A stretch of DNA of 64,000 nucleotides from Persicitalea sp963716085. GTDB taxonomy: Bacteria > Bacteroidota > Bacteroidia > Cytophagales > Spirosomataceae. The notes below the pieces were generated by a model. That model made no database searches and was not told the DNA's origin. It saw only the letters and a list, made by a program, of their open reading frames with translations. Shown piece by piece: positions 1-8,090 of the stretch (the stretch's first letter is position 1; the number at the start of each line of letters is the position of its first letter). The DNA is taken from NCBI GenBank assembly GCA_963716085.1, contig OY970288.1, positions 6,014,001 to 6,078,000 of the forward strand. Direction: 5' to 3'. Both the position numbers and the translations under genes were made by a program.

Positions 1-427
1 GCACAATGCTACTGATGTTCAAAATCCACGCATGATGCGCCTGGCTCGAAACCCGAACGTTCGTTTTCACGCAAAGTTGACCGACAACCAATTGCTGGAA
101 TGCTATCGTAAAGCTTCCCTCCTTGTTCTACCCTTGCTGGATAGCACGGCCAACAACGCCATTCTGGAAGCAATGGCGACGGGAACTCCGATACTCACCA
201 CCGCAGTAGGCGGAGTCCCCGACTACCTGCCCCACGACTATAAAATGTATGTCGGACAAGGCAAACAGGAGATATGCCCGGAGGCTTTGAATTATTTAGA
301 AAACTGCCCCGCTGAAAAAAAGATAATTGGAAAAGCACTGAGGGAGAAAGCCGAAGGACAGTTCGACTGGACTATCATCGCCAATCGAACCGCCGAGCTG
401 TACCGAAAATTGACACTTGACTCATGA
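1..427 (+). CDS. Glycosyltransferase (GT4-like), C-terminal part; 5' end outside window
   Basis: The open frame runs in from the left edge, so the first visible ATG at 32 is not the start. The visible piece is the C-terminal half of a GT-B fold. It contains the donor-sugar motif region (LPLLDSTANNAILEAMATGTP), whose Glu-rich loop is typical of GT4-like enzymes, followed by a TAVGGVPDY loop. It should transfer a sugar from a nucleotide-sugar donor onto a lipid-linked glycan on the cytoplasmic face. Its stop overlaps the next start (ATGA at 424-427), so the two are translationally coupled within the polysaccharide operon. Substrate cannot be told. Confidence 0.8.
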   Translation, partial: HNATDVQNPRMMRLARNPNVRFHAKLTDNQLLECYRKASLLVLPLLDSTANNAILEAMATGTPILTTAVGGVPDYLPHDYKMYVGQGKQEICPEALNYLENCPAEKKIIGKALREKAEGQFDWTIIANRTAELYRKLTLDS

Positions 428-1623
428 ATATTCTGTTGGTAATTCCTTCTCTGGCTATCGGCGGGGCAGAGGTTTTTGTGGTTAGGTTGGCTAACGGGTT
501 GTCCCGACGTGGGCACCAGGTTTATCTTCTACATTTCAATTCAAATGGTGCTTCAAAGCATATTGTTGAGAGAGTCTCAGACCAAGTAAAAGTGATGGCA
601 CTGAACCACCGGCTCTCCCTCTTACAAACTATATGGTGGAAGTTGTTATACACTGTGACGAATTGGAATACAGACTTGCGGCGGAAAATTTCATTTGAAA
701 GAAAAAAAATTCAGGCAAATGGCCTCGCTGCTTTTTTGGAGAACTTTTGCCAAGAGAAGGATATTGACGTAATTAACTCGCATCTTGTAGTAGCCGATTG
801 GTCTGTGGCTAAATATTTCAGAAAAAAAATGAGGCGACAAAAGTTCGTGATTTCAATGCACGGCTGTTACAATCATTTGGGGAACATTGTAAATTCATCT
901 AAAAAAAAGCTGAGTATTGATGAACAAAAAGCGTTGGAAACAGCAGACCACATAATACTGCTTACTCCGAAAAATGCTGCTCCACTAGGGAGAGTTACTC
1001 TCAAAAACGATCCGATTTTTATACCTCTGGGCTTTGAGAATAGTGAGGCATCCAAAGATAGTCAGGCTTTCGATGCAGAAGAAAATTTGATTTTTGGACT
1101 TGTAGCCAGAGCGGAACCGGAAAAGGGCTGGAAGCAGGCTATCGTAGCTACCAGAGAGCTGAACGGAGAAGGTATTTCCTGTCGGTTGGTATTAGTCGGT
1201 GACGGCCAATATCGCACAGAAATGCAGCAACAGTTTGGAGACCTACCCTATCTACATTTCGTTGGAGCCTCTTCACAGGTCCTTGACTGGGTAAGGCAAT
1301 TCGATGTGGGCCTTTTTCCATCATACGGTGAATATGAAAGCTACCCCAATACTGTCATTGAGTATTTAGCTTGTGGTAAACCCGTGATCGGAACAAATCT
1401 CGGCGAGGTAAAAAACATGATGAGTGCACCGGATGGGCGCATAGCTGGTATGCTTCTACATTACACACCTGAAGGTACCTCTGTCCAGGAATTGGCTAAA
1501 TGTATGAGGCATTATGCAGAAAATCCTCATTTATTGACGGAACATAGTTTGGTAGCGGGTGAAGCTTTTCAGAAGTTTGATATGGACCTTTGCCTGGATG
1601 CTTACGAAGCAGCATATAAATGA
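424..1623 (+). CDS. Glycosyltransferase family 4
   Basis: A 399-aa GT-B glycosyltransferase. The N-terminal domain opens with a Rossmann strand and a glycine-rich acceptor loop (IPSLAIGGAEVFVVRLAN, residues 7-24). The C-terminal domain carries EPEKGWKQAI, then VLVGDGQ, and the EX7E-type motif GEYESYPNTVIEYLACGKP (about residues 305-325). Such enzymes retain the anomeric configuration and extend lipid-linked polysaccharide repeat units in the cytoplasm. Both ends overlap the neighbouring genes by four bases (ATGA). The gene is noticeably richer in A runs than the flanking genes, which suggests a separate origin, as is common in polysaccharide loci. Donor and linkage are unknown. Confidence 0.88.
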   Translation: MNILLVIPSLAIGGAEVFVVRLANGLSRRGHQVYLLHFNSNGASKHIVERVSDQVKVMALNHRLSLLQTIWWKLLYTVTNWNTDLRRKISFERKKIQANGLAAFLENFCQEKDIDVINSHLVVADWSVAKYFRKKMRRQKFVISMHGCYNHLGNIVNSSKKKLSIDEQKALETADHIILLTPKNAAPLGRVTLKNDPIFIPLGFENSEASKDSQAFDAEENLIFGLVARAEPEKGWKQAIVATRELNGEGISCRLVLVGDGQYRTEMQQQFGDLPYLHFVGASSQVLDWVRQFDVGLFPSYGEYESYPNTVIEYLACGKPVIGTNLGEVKNMMSAPDGRIAGMLLHYTPEGTSVQELAKCMRHYAENPHLLTEHSLVAGEAFQKFDMDLCLDAYEAAYK

Positions 1624-2606
1624 AGAACATCGACCATCCTGCTTCGCCCCTAGTGTCGGTACTGATGCCTGCATATAACGCGGAGCTGTATATCACGCAG
1701 TCGATTGCATCTCAACTTGCCCAAACCTATGAAAACTGGGAACTGCTCGTGGCAGATGATGGCTCTACTGATAGTACCCGCCAACTGATTGACCATTTTA
1801 AGGATTATCGCATCAAGCGGTTTCATCAGTCAGTTAATCGAGGTTATCTGAAAACTTGGAACCACTTGTTATCGAAAGCTGGTGGGCATTATATAACCTT
1901 TCTTGACGCGGATGACTATATCCACCAAGATCGAACGAAATTTTTAGCGGATTTTCTGAATGAAAACCCAGAAGTGGACTTGTGCGGAACGAGCATCGCA
2001 TTTGTCAACGAAAACGGGCGTGTGCTTCGTAAACGCCTTTATCCCCTAAATTGGCAAGAAATACAAGAAGGTTTGTACAATCCGGTCAAATTTCCATTTT
2101 GTGGTTCTGCCGTAATGGTGCGTCGGCAGGTAGCCGAAACGGTGGGAGGCTACCGCCCTTTTTTCGACCGGGTAGGCTGGGAGGACCACGATTGGCTTAT
2201 TAGGTGTTGTGAACGCTTCGAAGCCGCCAATCTTCCCGAAGCACTCTACTATTATCGAGAAAATCTTACTTCCGTAAGTCGTTCCTTCGATAACTCGCCT
2301 GATTCTATCAGGAAACTTGTAATCAAGAAAATCGGTCTGGATCTTGCCCACCAGCGTAAGCAATTCGGACATGATTACCTAACAGATAGTGACCTGTCAG
2401 GCATAAATGCGTTAATAGAAAAACATGAAGACCCCTTTCAGCGCGATAGTTCGCTAATTTATCGAATCCTCAGTGGCCGAGCATTGAGCGAAGGTGATGC
2501 AGAAAGCGGTCTAGCATACAGTGTCCAAAGTGTGCGAAGGAAGCCTTTCTATCCTTCTAACTACCTTACAGTTTTTCGCTCATTAAAAGCCCTTATCTTT
2601 AAATGA
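1620..2606 (+). CDS. Glycosyltransferase family 2
   Basis: A 328-aa inverting GT-A enzyme. The N-terminus shows the family signature SVLMPAYNAELYITQSIAS (residues 13-31), then VADDGSTDST for nucleotide binding, and the metal-binding DXD-type motif LDADDYIH near residue 97-103. A later GWEDHDWLIRC segment matches the usual acceptor/catalytic ED motif (about residue 183). It likely adds one residue to the lipid-linked glycan. The ATG overlaps the preceding stop, and the following gene overlaps its stop in the same way, so it belongs to the same polycistron. No membrane anchor is visible. Confidence 0.9.
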   Translation: MKNIDHPASPLVSVLMPAYNAELYITQSIASQLAQTYENWELLVADDGSTDSTRQLIDHFKDYRIKRFHQSVNRGYLKTWNHLLSKAGGHYITFLDADDYIHQDRTKFLADFLNENPEVDLCGTSIAFVNENGRVLRKRLYPLNWQEIQEGLYNPVKFPFCGSAVMVRRQVAETVGGYRPFFDRVGWEDHDWLIRCCERFEAANLPEALYYYRENLTSVSRSFDNSPDSIRKLVIKKIGLDLAHQRKQFGHDYLTDSDLSGINALIEKHEDPFQRDSSLIYRILSGRALSEGDAESGLAYSVQSVRRKPFYPSNYLTVFRSLKALIFK

Positions 2607-3877
2607 AAATCGCCTTCGTCGTTTCCTTCTTCGACTTCCGCAACGATGTCCGGCGGATAATTGCCGAAGTGGCCAGGCAACACGGAGTCGTGGTGCTTGG
2701 CCACGCGGATCAGGCCGGGACGATCACAAATCATTTGCCTAAAGGCGCAGAATTCCGGCCCATTCAGGAGCGGAAGGCGAGTGGCTGGAATAGGTTTTGG
2801 GAGCGGGCGTACCTTCTATTCAAGCAGATACCCAAAAGCGAGAACAACTACTACCTCATGCAGCTCTTCCTCGCTTCCAACGCAACGACCGAAGCGCAGA
2901 AAAGCAAAGCATTGAAGATTCTCCGCTGGACAAAACGCCTTCCCAAGGTGCTTTCTTACGATCGCTACCTGGACAAACTACAATATAGCGGCCAAACCCA
3001 ATTGGACGACATCGACCAGTTTATTCTTCATACTTCTATCGCCGACGATTACCTGCTGACCCGGTTGCTGCGGGAAAATCGGACAGCCAAGGTATATGTG
3101 TATAGCTGGGATCACGCCTGTAAACATCCCCGGTTCTCGAAACGCGTCGAATACCTGTGCTGGTCAGAGGAGATTAAGGAGGATATAGCCGAACTGCACG
3201 AAATACCTCCCGCTCAAATCAAAGTGCTGGGAGCCAGCCAGTTTTGCTACATTCACGAGTTTCTGAATCGTGACAAGGCACTTGAGCGTCCTTTTTCCTT
3301 CGAATACGTGTACTTTGGCTGCGCGGTGGGCATCCCGGAGTTGGCGCGGCAGGAGGTCGGGGTCATCAGGCAAGTCGCGGAAGTGATGGCGGATGTTCGG
3401 CCCGATCTGAAACTGGTCGTGCGGCCTTATCCGGTCATGAAGGATTGGTCGCTCTACGACGAAATCCGGGAACTCCCCAACGTATTTTTTGATGAGGATT
3501 TCCGAAATGCCGACCTATCGGTGACCGAAAAGGCCATCGGTGAGAAGTTCGGGAAAATCCATTTCGCGCAAGCCTTCTTTCACTTGGGTACCACGATGGG
3601 CCTGGAAGCGTGCTTTACAAAAACGCCCTCTTTCATTCTGGACTTTGGCTACGAGAATACGGAGGGGTTGAGCCTCCACAATTTTATTCACCAATACCAG
3701 AACGACCGGCATTTAATTAACTTAGCCCCGCAGAATGCCGTTGGATCTGTCGAGAAGCTCCGAGTGGCACTTTCCGACTTGACCGATCCAGGCTTCCGGA
3801 GGCTCAACCATCTTGTGCAGCGACAATATGCTCTGCAATCTTTTTCAGAATTCGCCTGGAAGATTGTTCAATTTTAG
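2603..3877 (+). CDS. Uncharacterised GT-B-like polysaccharide biosynthesis protein
   Basis: A 424-aa protein not recognised with certainty. It begins with a Rossmann-like strand (MKIAFVVSFFDFRNDVRRII), and in its second half has KLVVRPYPVMKDW, NVFFDEDF and an LGTTMGLEACFTKTPSFILDFGYEN segment. These resemble the donor-binding half of CDP-glycerol/UDP-sugar GT-B transferases and capsule biosynthesis proteins, where a phosphate loop is followed by a conserved acidic residue. Location between a GT2 and an acetyltransferase, with a four-base overlap upstream, supports a role in glycan assembly. Assignment as a glycosyltransferase is inference from fold-like features and context only. Confidence 0.55.
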   Translation: MKIAFVVSFFDFRNDVRRIIAEVARQHGVVVLGHADQAGTITNHLPKGAEFRPIQERKASGWNRFWERAYLLFKQIPKSENNYYLMQLFLASNATTEAQKSKALKILRWTKRLPKVLSYDRYLDKLQYSGQTQLDDIDQFILHTSIADDYLLTRLLRENRTAKVYVYSWDHACKHPRFSKRVEYLCWSEEIKEDIAELHEIPPAQIKVLGASQFCYIHEFLNRDKALERPFSFEYVYFGCAVGIPELARQEVGVIRQVAEVMADVRPDLKLVVRPYPVMKDWSLYDEIRELPNVFFDEDFRNADLSVTEKAIGEKFGKIHFAQAFFHLGTTMGLEACFTKTPSFILDFGYENTEGLSLHNFIHQYQNDRHLINLAPQNAVGSVEKLRVALSDLTDPGFRRLNHLVQRQYALQSFSEFAWKIVQF

Positions 3878-3883
3878 ACGTGC

Positions 3884-4438
3884 ATGAAAAAAGTAGCCGT
3901 TCGGGTTTTCATCTTTCTAAAAGCTCTTCAAGACTATTTATACCGCACCTGGGTGATGAGTATTCCCCTTCACTTCGTGCGTCTCTTTTTCGTCAAAAGA
4001 ACAGTGCTGCGTATGGGTCGAGATTGCTTTTTTGCTATGGATGTCGAAACCAGACGAGGCAGTAACATTATCCTCGGTGACAACACCATCATTAATAAAC
4101 GGGTGCTGTTGGACGGGCGCGGTGGCAGGTTGACAATAGGCAACAACGTCGACATTGCGCAAGAGGCAAATATATGGACGCTTTCGCACGATCCGCACGA
4201 CGACTTCCATCATACCCTGGGGGCCGACGTAACGATTGAAGATTATGTGTGGATCGCTTCCAGGGCCACCATCCTTCCAGGTGTGCGAATAGGCCGAGGA
4301 GCCGTGGTGGCAACGGGTAGCGTGGTCACTAAGGATGTGCCAGCCATGATGATTGTAGCCGGAGTTCCTGCCAGAGTAATAGGCGCGCGGAAAAGCAATC
4401 TATCCTATATTTTGCACCATCGCCCCTGGTTCCGCTAG
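3884..4438 (+). CDS. Hexapeptide-repeat acyltransferase (WbbJ/colanic-acid acetyltransferase type)
   Basis: A 184-aa left-handed beta-helix acyltransferase. Hexapeptide turns run through GSNIILGDNTIINKRVLLDG, LTIGNNVDIAQEA and VTIEDYVWIASRATILPGVRIGRGAVVATGSVV, ending in the usual GVPARVIG cap (about residues 160-168). The catalytic His is probably in TLSHDPHD (about residue 105). It would O-acetylate a sugar of the growing repeat unit using acetyl-CoA. Start chosen at ATG 3884, six bases after the upstream stop; the shorter frame at 3880 is a shadow. The last gene before a 128-bp gap. Confidence 0.87.
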   Translation: MKKVAVRVFIFLKALQDYLYRTWVMSIPLHFVRLFFVKRTVLRMGRDCFFAMDVETRRGSNIILGDNTIINKRVLLDGRGGRLTIGNNVDIAQEANIWTLSHDPHDDFHHTLGADVTIEDYVWIASRATILPGVRIGRGAVVATGSVVTKDVPAMMIVAGVPARVIGARKSNLSYILHHRPWFR

Positions 4439-4566
4439 CTGAGTTCCAAGGTTGAGGCTGTCATGGGTTCACAGCGAAGTTTGTGATTCTGAGAAAGGAT
4501 GAGTTCAATCAATCACTTGTTGATAAATATGCTAAGCATTAAAGGATTTGGGCTGAAAACCTGTTT

Positions 4567-5775
4567 ATGAAGCGCACAAAAATCTCATTTCTTGATCACA
4601 TAAACAGCTTTGAGACATGGAGTGCTGCGCTTACTGAGCAATTCATCCTGGCGCCTAACTTGCCATTACGGCTAGCCTTATCTTGCACACTCCTCACCTT
4701 CCTTATGGGCGGCGATGCGCTCGTCAGCGCACTAGCGGGCTACGACACGCTTGCCGCGTCAGATACCTGGCAGTTCCTCGAAAGGCAGATCGTTTCGCCG
4801 TTGACAACGGTCTCCGACCGCGACCCTTACCATCACACTTCTAAAATGGCTTTTCGACTCTTCCCTCCTTATTTGGGAAAGCTCTGTTGGGGATGTTCAC
4901 TGCGAAGTATAATGCTTTTTTTGATCGGGCTGGAATACCTTGCCGGGTTCCTTTTCTTCTTCTTCGTCTATAAATTGCTGGCTCCGTTTTGCCAAAATAA
5001 AGTCTCGCTTACGTGGCTGACTTTCGGAATTTGCTTCACTTTTTTGGGCAAAATTTTCTTCTGGGACACGTACGCTTATTTCGATGCTTTCGCGCTACTG
5101 TTTCTGTTGCTAAGTCTGTATGCCAAAAATCCAATATTGATTTTTGTGTATCTGCTCCTGGCCTTTTGGACTGACGAACGCGCGGTTGTGGCATCGGCGT
5201 TGGTTTTCGTGTGGTGGTCAATGGCGGAAGACACCTCAGAAAAAGCCATAATAATTTTCCGCCCGTTCAGTTTCAAGCTCGCCCCTCAACAATTGGCAAT
5301 AATCCTGGCTATGGTCGTCACGGTAGTGCTGCGATGGCTGCTGGTAGCTTATAGCAATCGTCCCTCTCTTACCGATCTTGCCCAGGTTATGACCGAGGCC
5401 AGATTTGTACTTATCAAGCAGCGGCTCGTTGAACTAATTCCATTTGTGACGGTATCAAGTTTTGAGTCTTACTGGATTTTCGTTGTCTGTGCTACTCTGT
5501 TTCTGTGGCTGAATCGTGAGCGATTGGCGCTGAGCATCTACCTACTGGCCACACTGGCGTCGCTGGGAGTGTCTTTCCTGGTGTACGATATGACCCGAAG
5601 CATCATGTACGCGTTTCCGGCAGTAATAATAGGTATCAGAATAACAGCCAAAGTGCTTCCCCCTCCGGCTTTTCAACGGTTAGCCTTCTGGGTGCTGGTG
5701 GTGGCAGCAATATATCCTACCTATTATTTGTCTCACTATATGTGGCCCTTTTTTATCAGGATTTTGAGGTTTTAG
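4567..5775 (+). CDS. Multi-pass membrane protein of polysaccharide locus, function unknown
   Basis: A 402-aa hydrophobic protein with roughly eight to ten membrane segments (for example around residues 35-55, 115-140, 150-180, 190-215, 235-255, 295-315, 320-340 and 370-395). No glycosyltransferase, Wzx or Wzy motif is recognisable. A conserved-looking FWDTYAYFDAFALLFLLLSLYAKNP stretch followed by FWTDERAV recalls GT-C-like membrane proteins of unknown role in exopolysaccharide loci. It sits in the same direction as the neighbouring glycosyltransferases after the only sizeable gap in the cluster. A role in glycan assembly or export is inferred from position only. Confidence 0.6.
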   Translation: MKRTKISFLDHINSFETWSAALTEQFILAPNLPLRLALSCTLLTFLMGGDALVSALAGYDTLAASDTWQFLERQIVSPLTTVSDRDPYHHTSKMAFRLFPPYLGKLCWGCSLRSIMLFLIGLEYLAGFLFFFFVYKLLAPFCQNKVSLTWLTFGICFTFLGKIFFWDTYAYFDAFALLFLLLSLYAKNPILIFVYLLLAFWTDERAVVASALVFVWWSMAEDTSEKAIIIFRPFSFKLAPQQLAIILAMVVTVVLRWLLVAYSNRPSLTDLAQVMTEARFVLIKQRLVELIPFVTVSSFESYWIFVVCATLFLWLNRERLALSIYLLATLASLGVSFLVYDMTRSIMYAFPAVIIGIRITAKVLPPPAFQRLAFWVLVVAAIYPTYYLSHYMWPFFIRILRF

Positions 5776-5820
5776 TAGATTTGGCTTGACGCTATCCACT
5801 TCCTGCATCCACCCTACCCA

Positions 5821-6927
5821 ATGCTACCATTTATGTCAGTTTCGCCGCGCCCCCTTACGTTTGGAGTACTGCCCTGGAACATACAGACGACCAACCCCTA
5901 TCAGGAACTCATGGCCGAAGGAATGGAAAAAATTGGTTTAGGCGTAGAGCGTCTGACTTACCAGCCTTTTTTGCCGATTAGCCAAGCGCTGGCCAACAGC
6001 GACGCCGACGTCCTCCTGCTCGACTGGGCGCATTCGTTCTATACTTCTCCGGGCACAGCCGCCACCTTGCTCAAAACGGCAGCGGGGATGCTCGACCGCC
6101 GGCGTGTCCGCCATCGGCGGATCCCCATTATCTGGAATGTTCACAACCTGCACCGCCACGACAACCGCCATCGAACACTGGAACAGTGGAGTTTTCGTCG
6201 CCTGGCGCGAACCGTGGACGGCATCCGGGTTTTCAATCAAAACTCGGTGTTACACGTGCGCGATTATCTTGCTGTTCCTGACCAAATTCCAGTTCGCTAC
6301 ATTCCACACGGGCACTACAATCAATTATTGGGCCATGATTCTAAGCTGGATTTGGCCGAAAAATTTGGGGTGAAGTCGTCCGATTTCGTGTTGCTTGTCC
6401 TGGGCGAAATTCGAGAAGGTAAAGGTGTGGTGGGTCTCGCGAAATCCTTCTGTACAGGGAGGCAGCCGGGTTCCGGGGTAAAGCTGATTATTGCGGGAAG
6501 ACCACAGAATCAATCACTCGCCTCCGAATTAGATGAGGTCTCTGCGGCCCATCCTGACATCACGCTTCATCTGGACTATATTCCCAACGCGCAGATGTTG
6601 AACTTCCTTGACCTGGCCCATTTTGTGGTGCTGCCCTATGAGCGAATGTTAAATTCAGGAATGGCGCTCCTGGCCTTGGGAGCAGGAAAACCCTTGCTGG
6701 CGACAGAAGTATTCCAGGGTCAGTTTCCTCCCGACCTCGTGTTGACGGGTCCACTCGCCGATCCCACCGCCCTGATCCGGGTCGTGAGCAAAGCCCGTCA
6801 GTTAGATCAAACACAGCTGCGGCGTGGTGCCCTTGATTTTATAAAAAGCCGGGACTGGACTATTATCGCCGAACAGCTGCACAGTTTTGGGCAAGATCTC
6901 CTTACTAAGTACACCACTAAACAATAA
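5821..6927 (+). CDS. Glycosyltransferase, GT4-like
   Basis: A 368-aa GT-B protein. N-terminal half: acceptor domain with a conserved IWNVHNLHRHDNRHR segment (about residues 101-115) after VLLLDWAHSFYTSPG. C-terminal half: VLLVLGEIREGKGV (beta-turn after which the donor nucleotide binds), LIIAGRP, and the FVVLPYERMLNSGMALLALGAGKP motif, corresponding to the conserved Glu-containing donor loop. The arrangement resembles enzymes that transfer mannose or glucuronate in exopolysaccharide repeat units, but the specificity cannot be assigned. ATG at 5833 is an alternative start. The stop overlaps the next ATG (TAATG). Confidence 0.72.
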   Translation: MLPFMSVSPRPLTFGVLPWNIQTTNPYQELMAEGMEKIGLGVERLTYQPFLPISQALANSDADVLLLDWAHSFYTSPGTAATLLKTAAGMLDRRRVRHRRIPIIWNVHNLHRHDNRHRTLEQWSFRRLARTVDGIRVFNQNSVLHVRDYLAVPDQIPVRYIPHGHYNQLLGHDSKLDLAEKFGVKSSDFVLLVLGEIREGKGVVGLAKSFCTGRQPGSGVKLIIAGRPQNQSLASELDEVSAAHPDITLHLDYIPNAQMLNFLDLAHFVVLPYERMLNSGMALLALGAGKPLLATEVFQGQFPPDLVLTGPLADPTALIRVVSKARQLDQTQLRRGALDFIKSRDWTIIAEQLHSFGQDLLTKYTTKQ

Positions 6928-8072
6928 TGGTTGCTATTCGCAAAATGAACTCGTCCCCCCATCTTTTCATCCTAAGCTATTGGACTTACAACGACCCCAA
7001 GACTTTTGTGGGAGCGCTTCGTCCCTTCCGAATGCACGCTTTTTTTAAAGGGAAAGGCTGGGACGTGACCCTCATCACGCCCGGAGATGCGACCGCAGAG
7101 AATTCGCATGGAGTCCACTGCATCCCTGAAAGCCGCTGGATGCGCTCTATCCTTTTTCGTGCTCTGTCTCCCGATTCTACTCTGCTCTGGGCCTTGAAAG
7201 TGCTATGGAAGCTGCGAACCAAAATTAGGCAGAATGGCCCTATCTATTTCCTTACCACCTGCCCGCCAAATGGTCTTGTGGTGGCAGGTCTGCTAGGCAA
7301 GTGGATTTTCGCCAAATCTTTCAGATGGATTTTGGACTTCCGGGACTTATGGACGCATCACCCTCTGTATGCTCCGCCTATCACCAAGAAATATTTTGAC
7401 CCCTGGTTGGAAAAGTTGGCCCTGCGCCGCGCTGACTTGGTCTTGTGCAACACTGCCTGGGACGAAGCACACTGGTCGGCCCGATTTCCTGGTCAGCAGT
7501 CAAAGTTTCTGACCGTGACTAATGGTTTCGACCAGATTTTGCCCAACCACACCCTCGACGGAGATGACAAATTACGTTTTGTGTACACCGGAGGAACCAC
7601 CGCCGGGCAAGCCTCACGTTGGGTGCGGGATTTGCTCGGCGAATGGCAAAAGCAAGGTGTGGTCGCCACCTGCGATTTCTATGGAGAGTACGACGCATTG
7701 ATGGACACCACCCCCTGGATCGAGTACTACGGAACGGTTTCACATGATGCCGTTCCCGATCTACTGACTGGTTATCGCTATGGGTTCATATACTTGCCTA
7801 AAGGCAGCGAAAAGGGTGGGCGAGTCGCCCAGAAGTTCTATGATTATTTAGGGTCAGGTGTAATACCGATTTGTTACCGCCCTTCGCAAGAAATGCGCCG
7901 ATGGATGCACGAACTCGACACGGGGGTCGGCATTGACGAGGGGGAATCCGCCGCTGAGGTTTTGAATAAAATCAGAAGCGCTAAATTTCGAGTCATACCC
8001 GGCAGGCTTACCATGCTGCAAAGAAGCACACAATTCGAAAAACTTTACAATTCGTTACCTTCGCTACTGTAA
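6927..8072 (+). CDS. Glycosyltransferase, GT4-like
   Basis: A 381-aa protein with GT-B layout. The N-terminal domain has LRPFRMHAFFKGKGWDVTLITPGD and WILDFRDLWTHHPLY, the latter matching the conserved DFRD(L/P)W acceptor-domain motif of GT4 enzymes found in capsule and exopolysaccharide loci. The C-terminal domain has LRFVYTGGTT, then YGFIYLPKGSEKGGRVAQKFYDYLGSGV, a donor-binding region with the Lys/Tyr-rich variant seen in this subgroup. It starts at the A of the previous stop codon (TAATG at 6925-6929), so it is coupled to that gene. The earlier M residues allow a start at the second ATG six codons on. Confidence 0.72.
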   Translation: MVAIRKMNSSPHLFILSYWTYNDPKTFVGALRPFRMHAFFKGKGWDVTLITPGDATAENSHGVHCIPESRWMRSILFRALSPDSTLLWALKVLWKLRTKIRQNGPIYFLTTCPPNGLVVAGLLGKWIFAKSFRWILDFRDLWTHHPLYAPPITKKYFDPWLEKLALRRADLVLCNTAWDEAHWSARFPGQQSKFLTVTNGFDQILPNHTLDGDDKLRFVYTGGTTAGQASRWVRDLLGEWQKQGVVATCDFYGEYDALMDTTPWIEYYGTVSHDAVPDLLTGYRYGFIYLPKGSEKGGRVAQKFYDYLGSGVIPICYRPSQEMRRWMHELDTGVGIDEGESAAEVLNKIRSAKFRVIPGRLTMLQRSTQFEKLYNSLPSLL

Positions 8073-8090
8073 GCTTTCTGGTCAATAAGT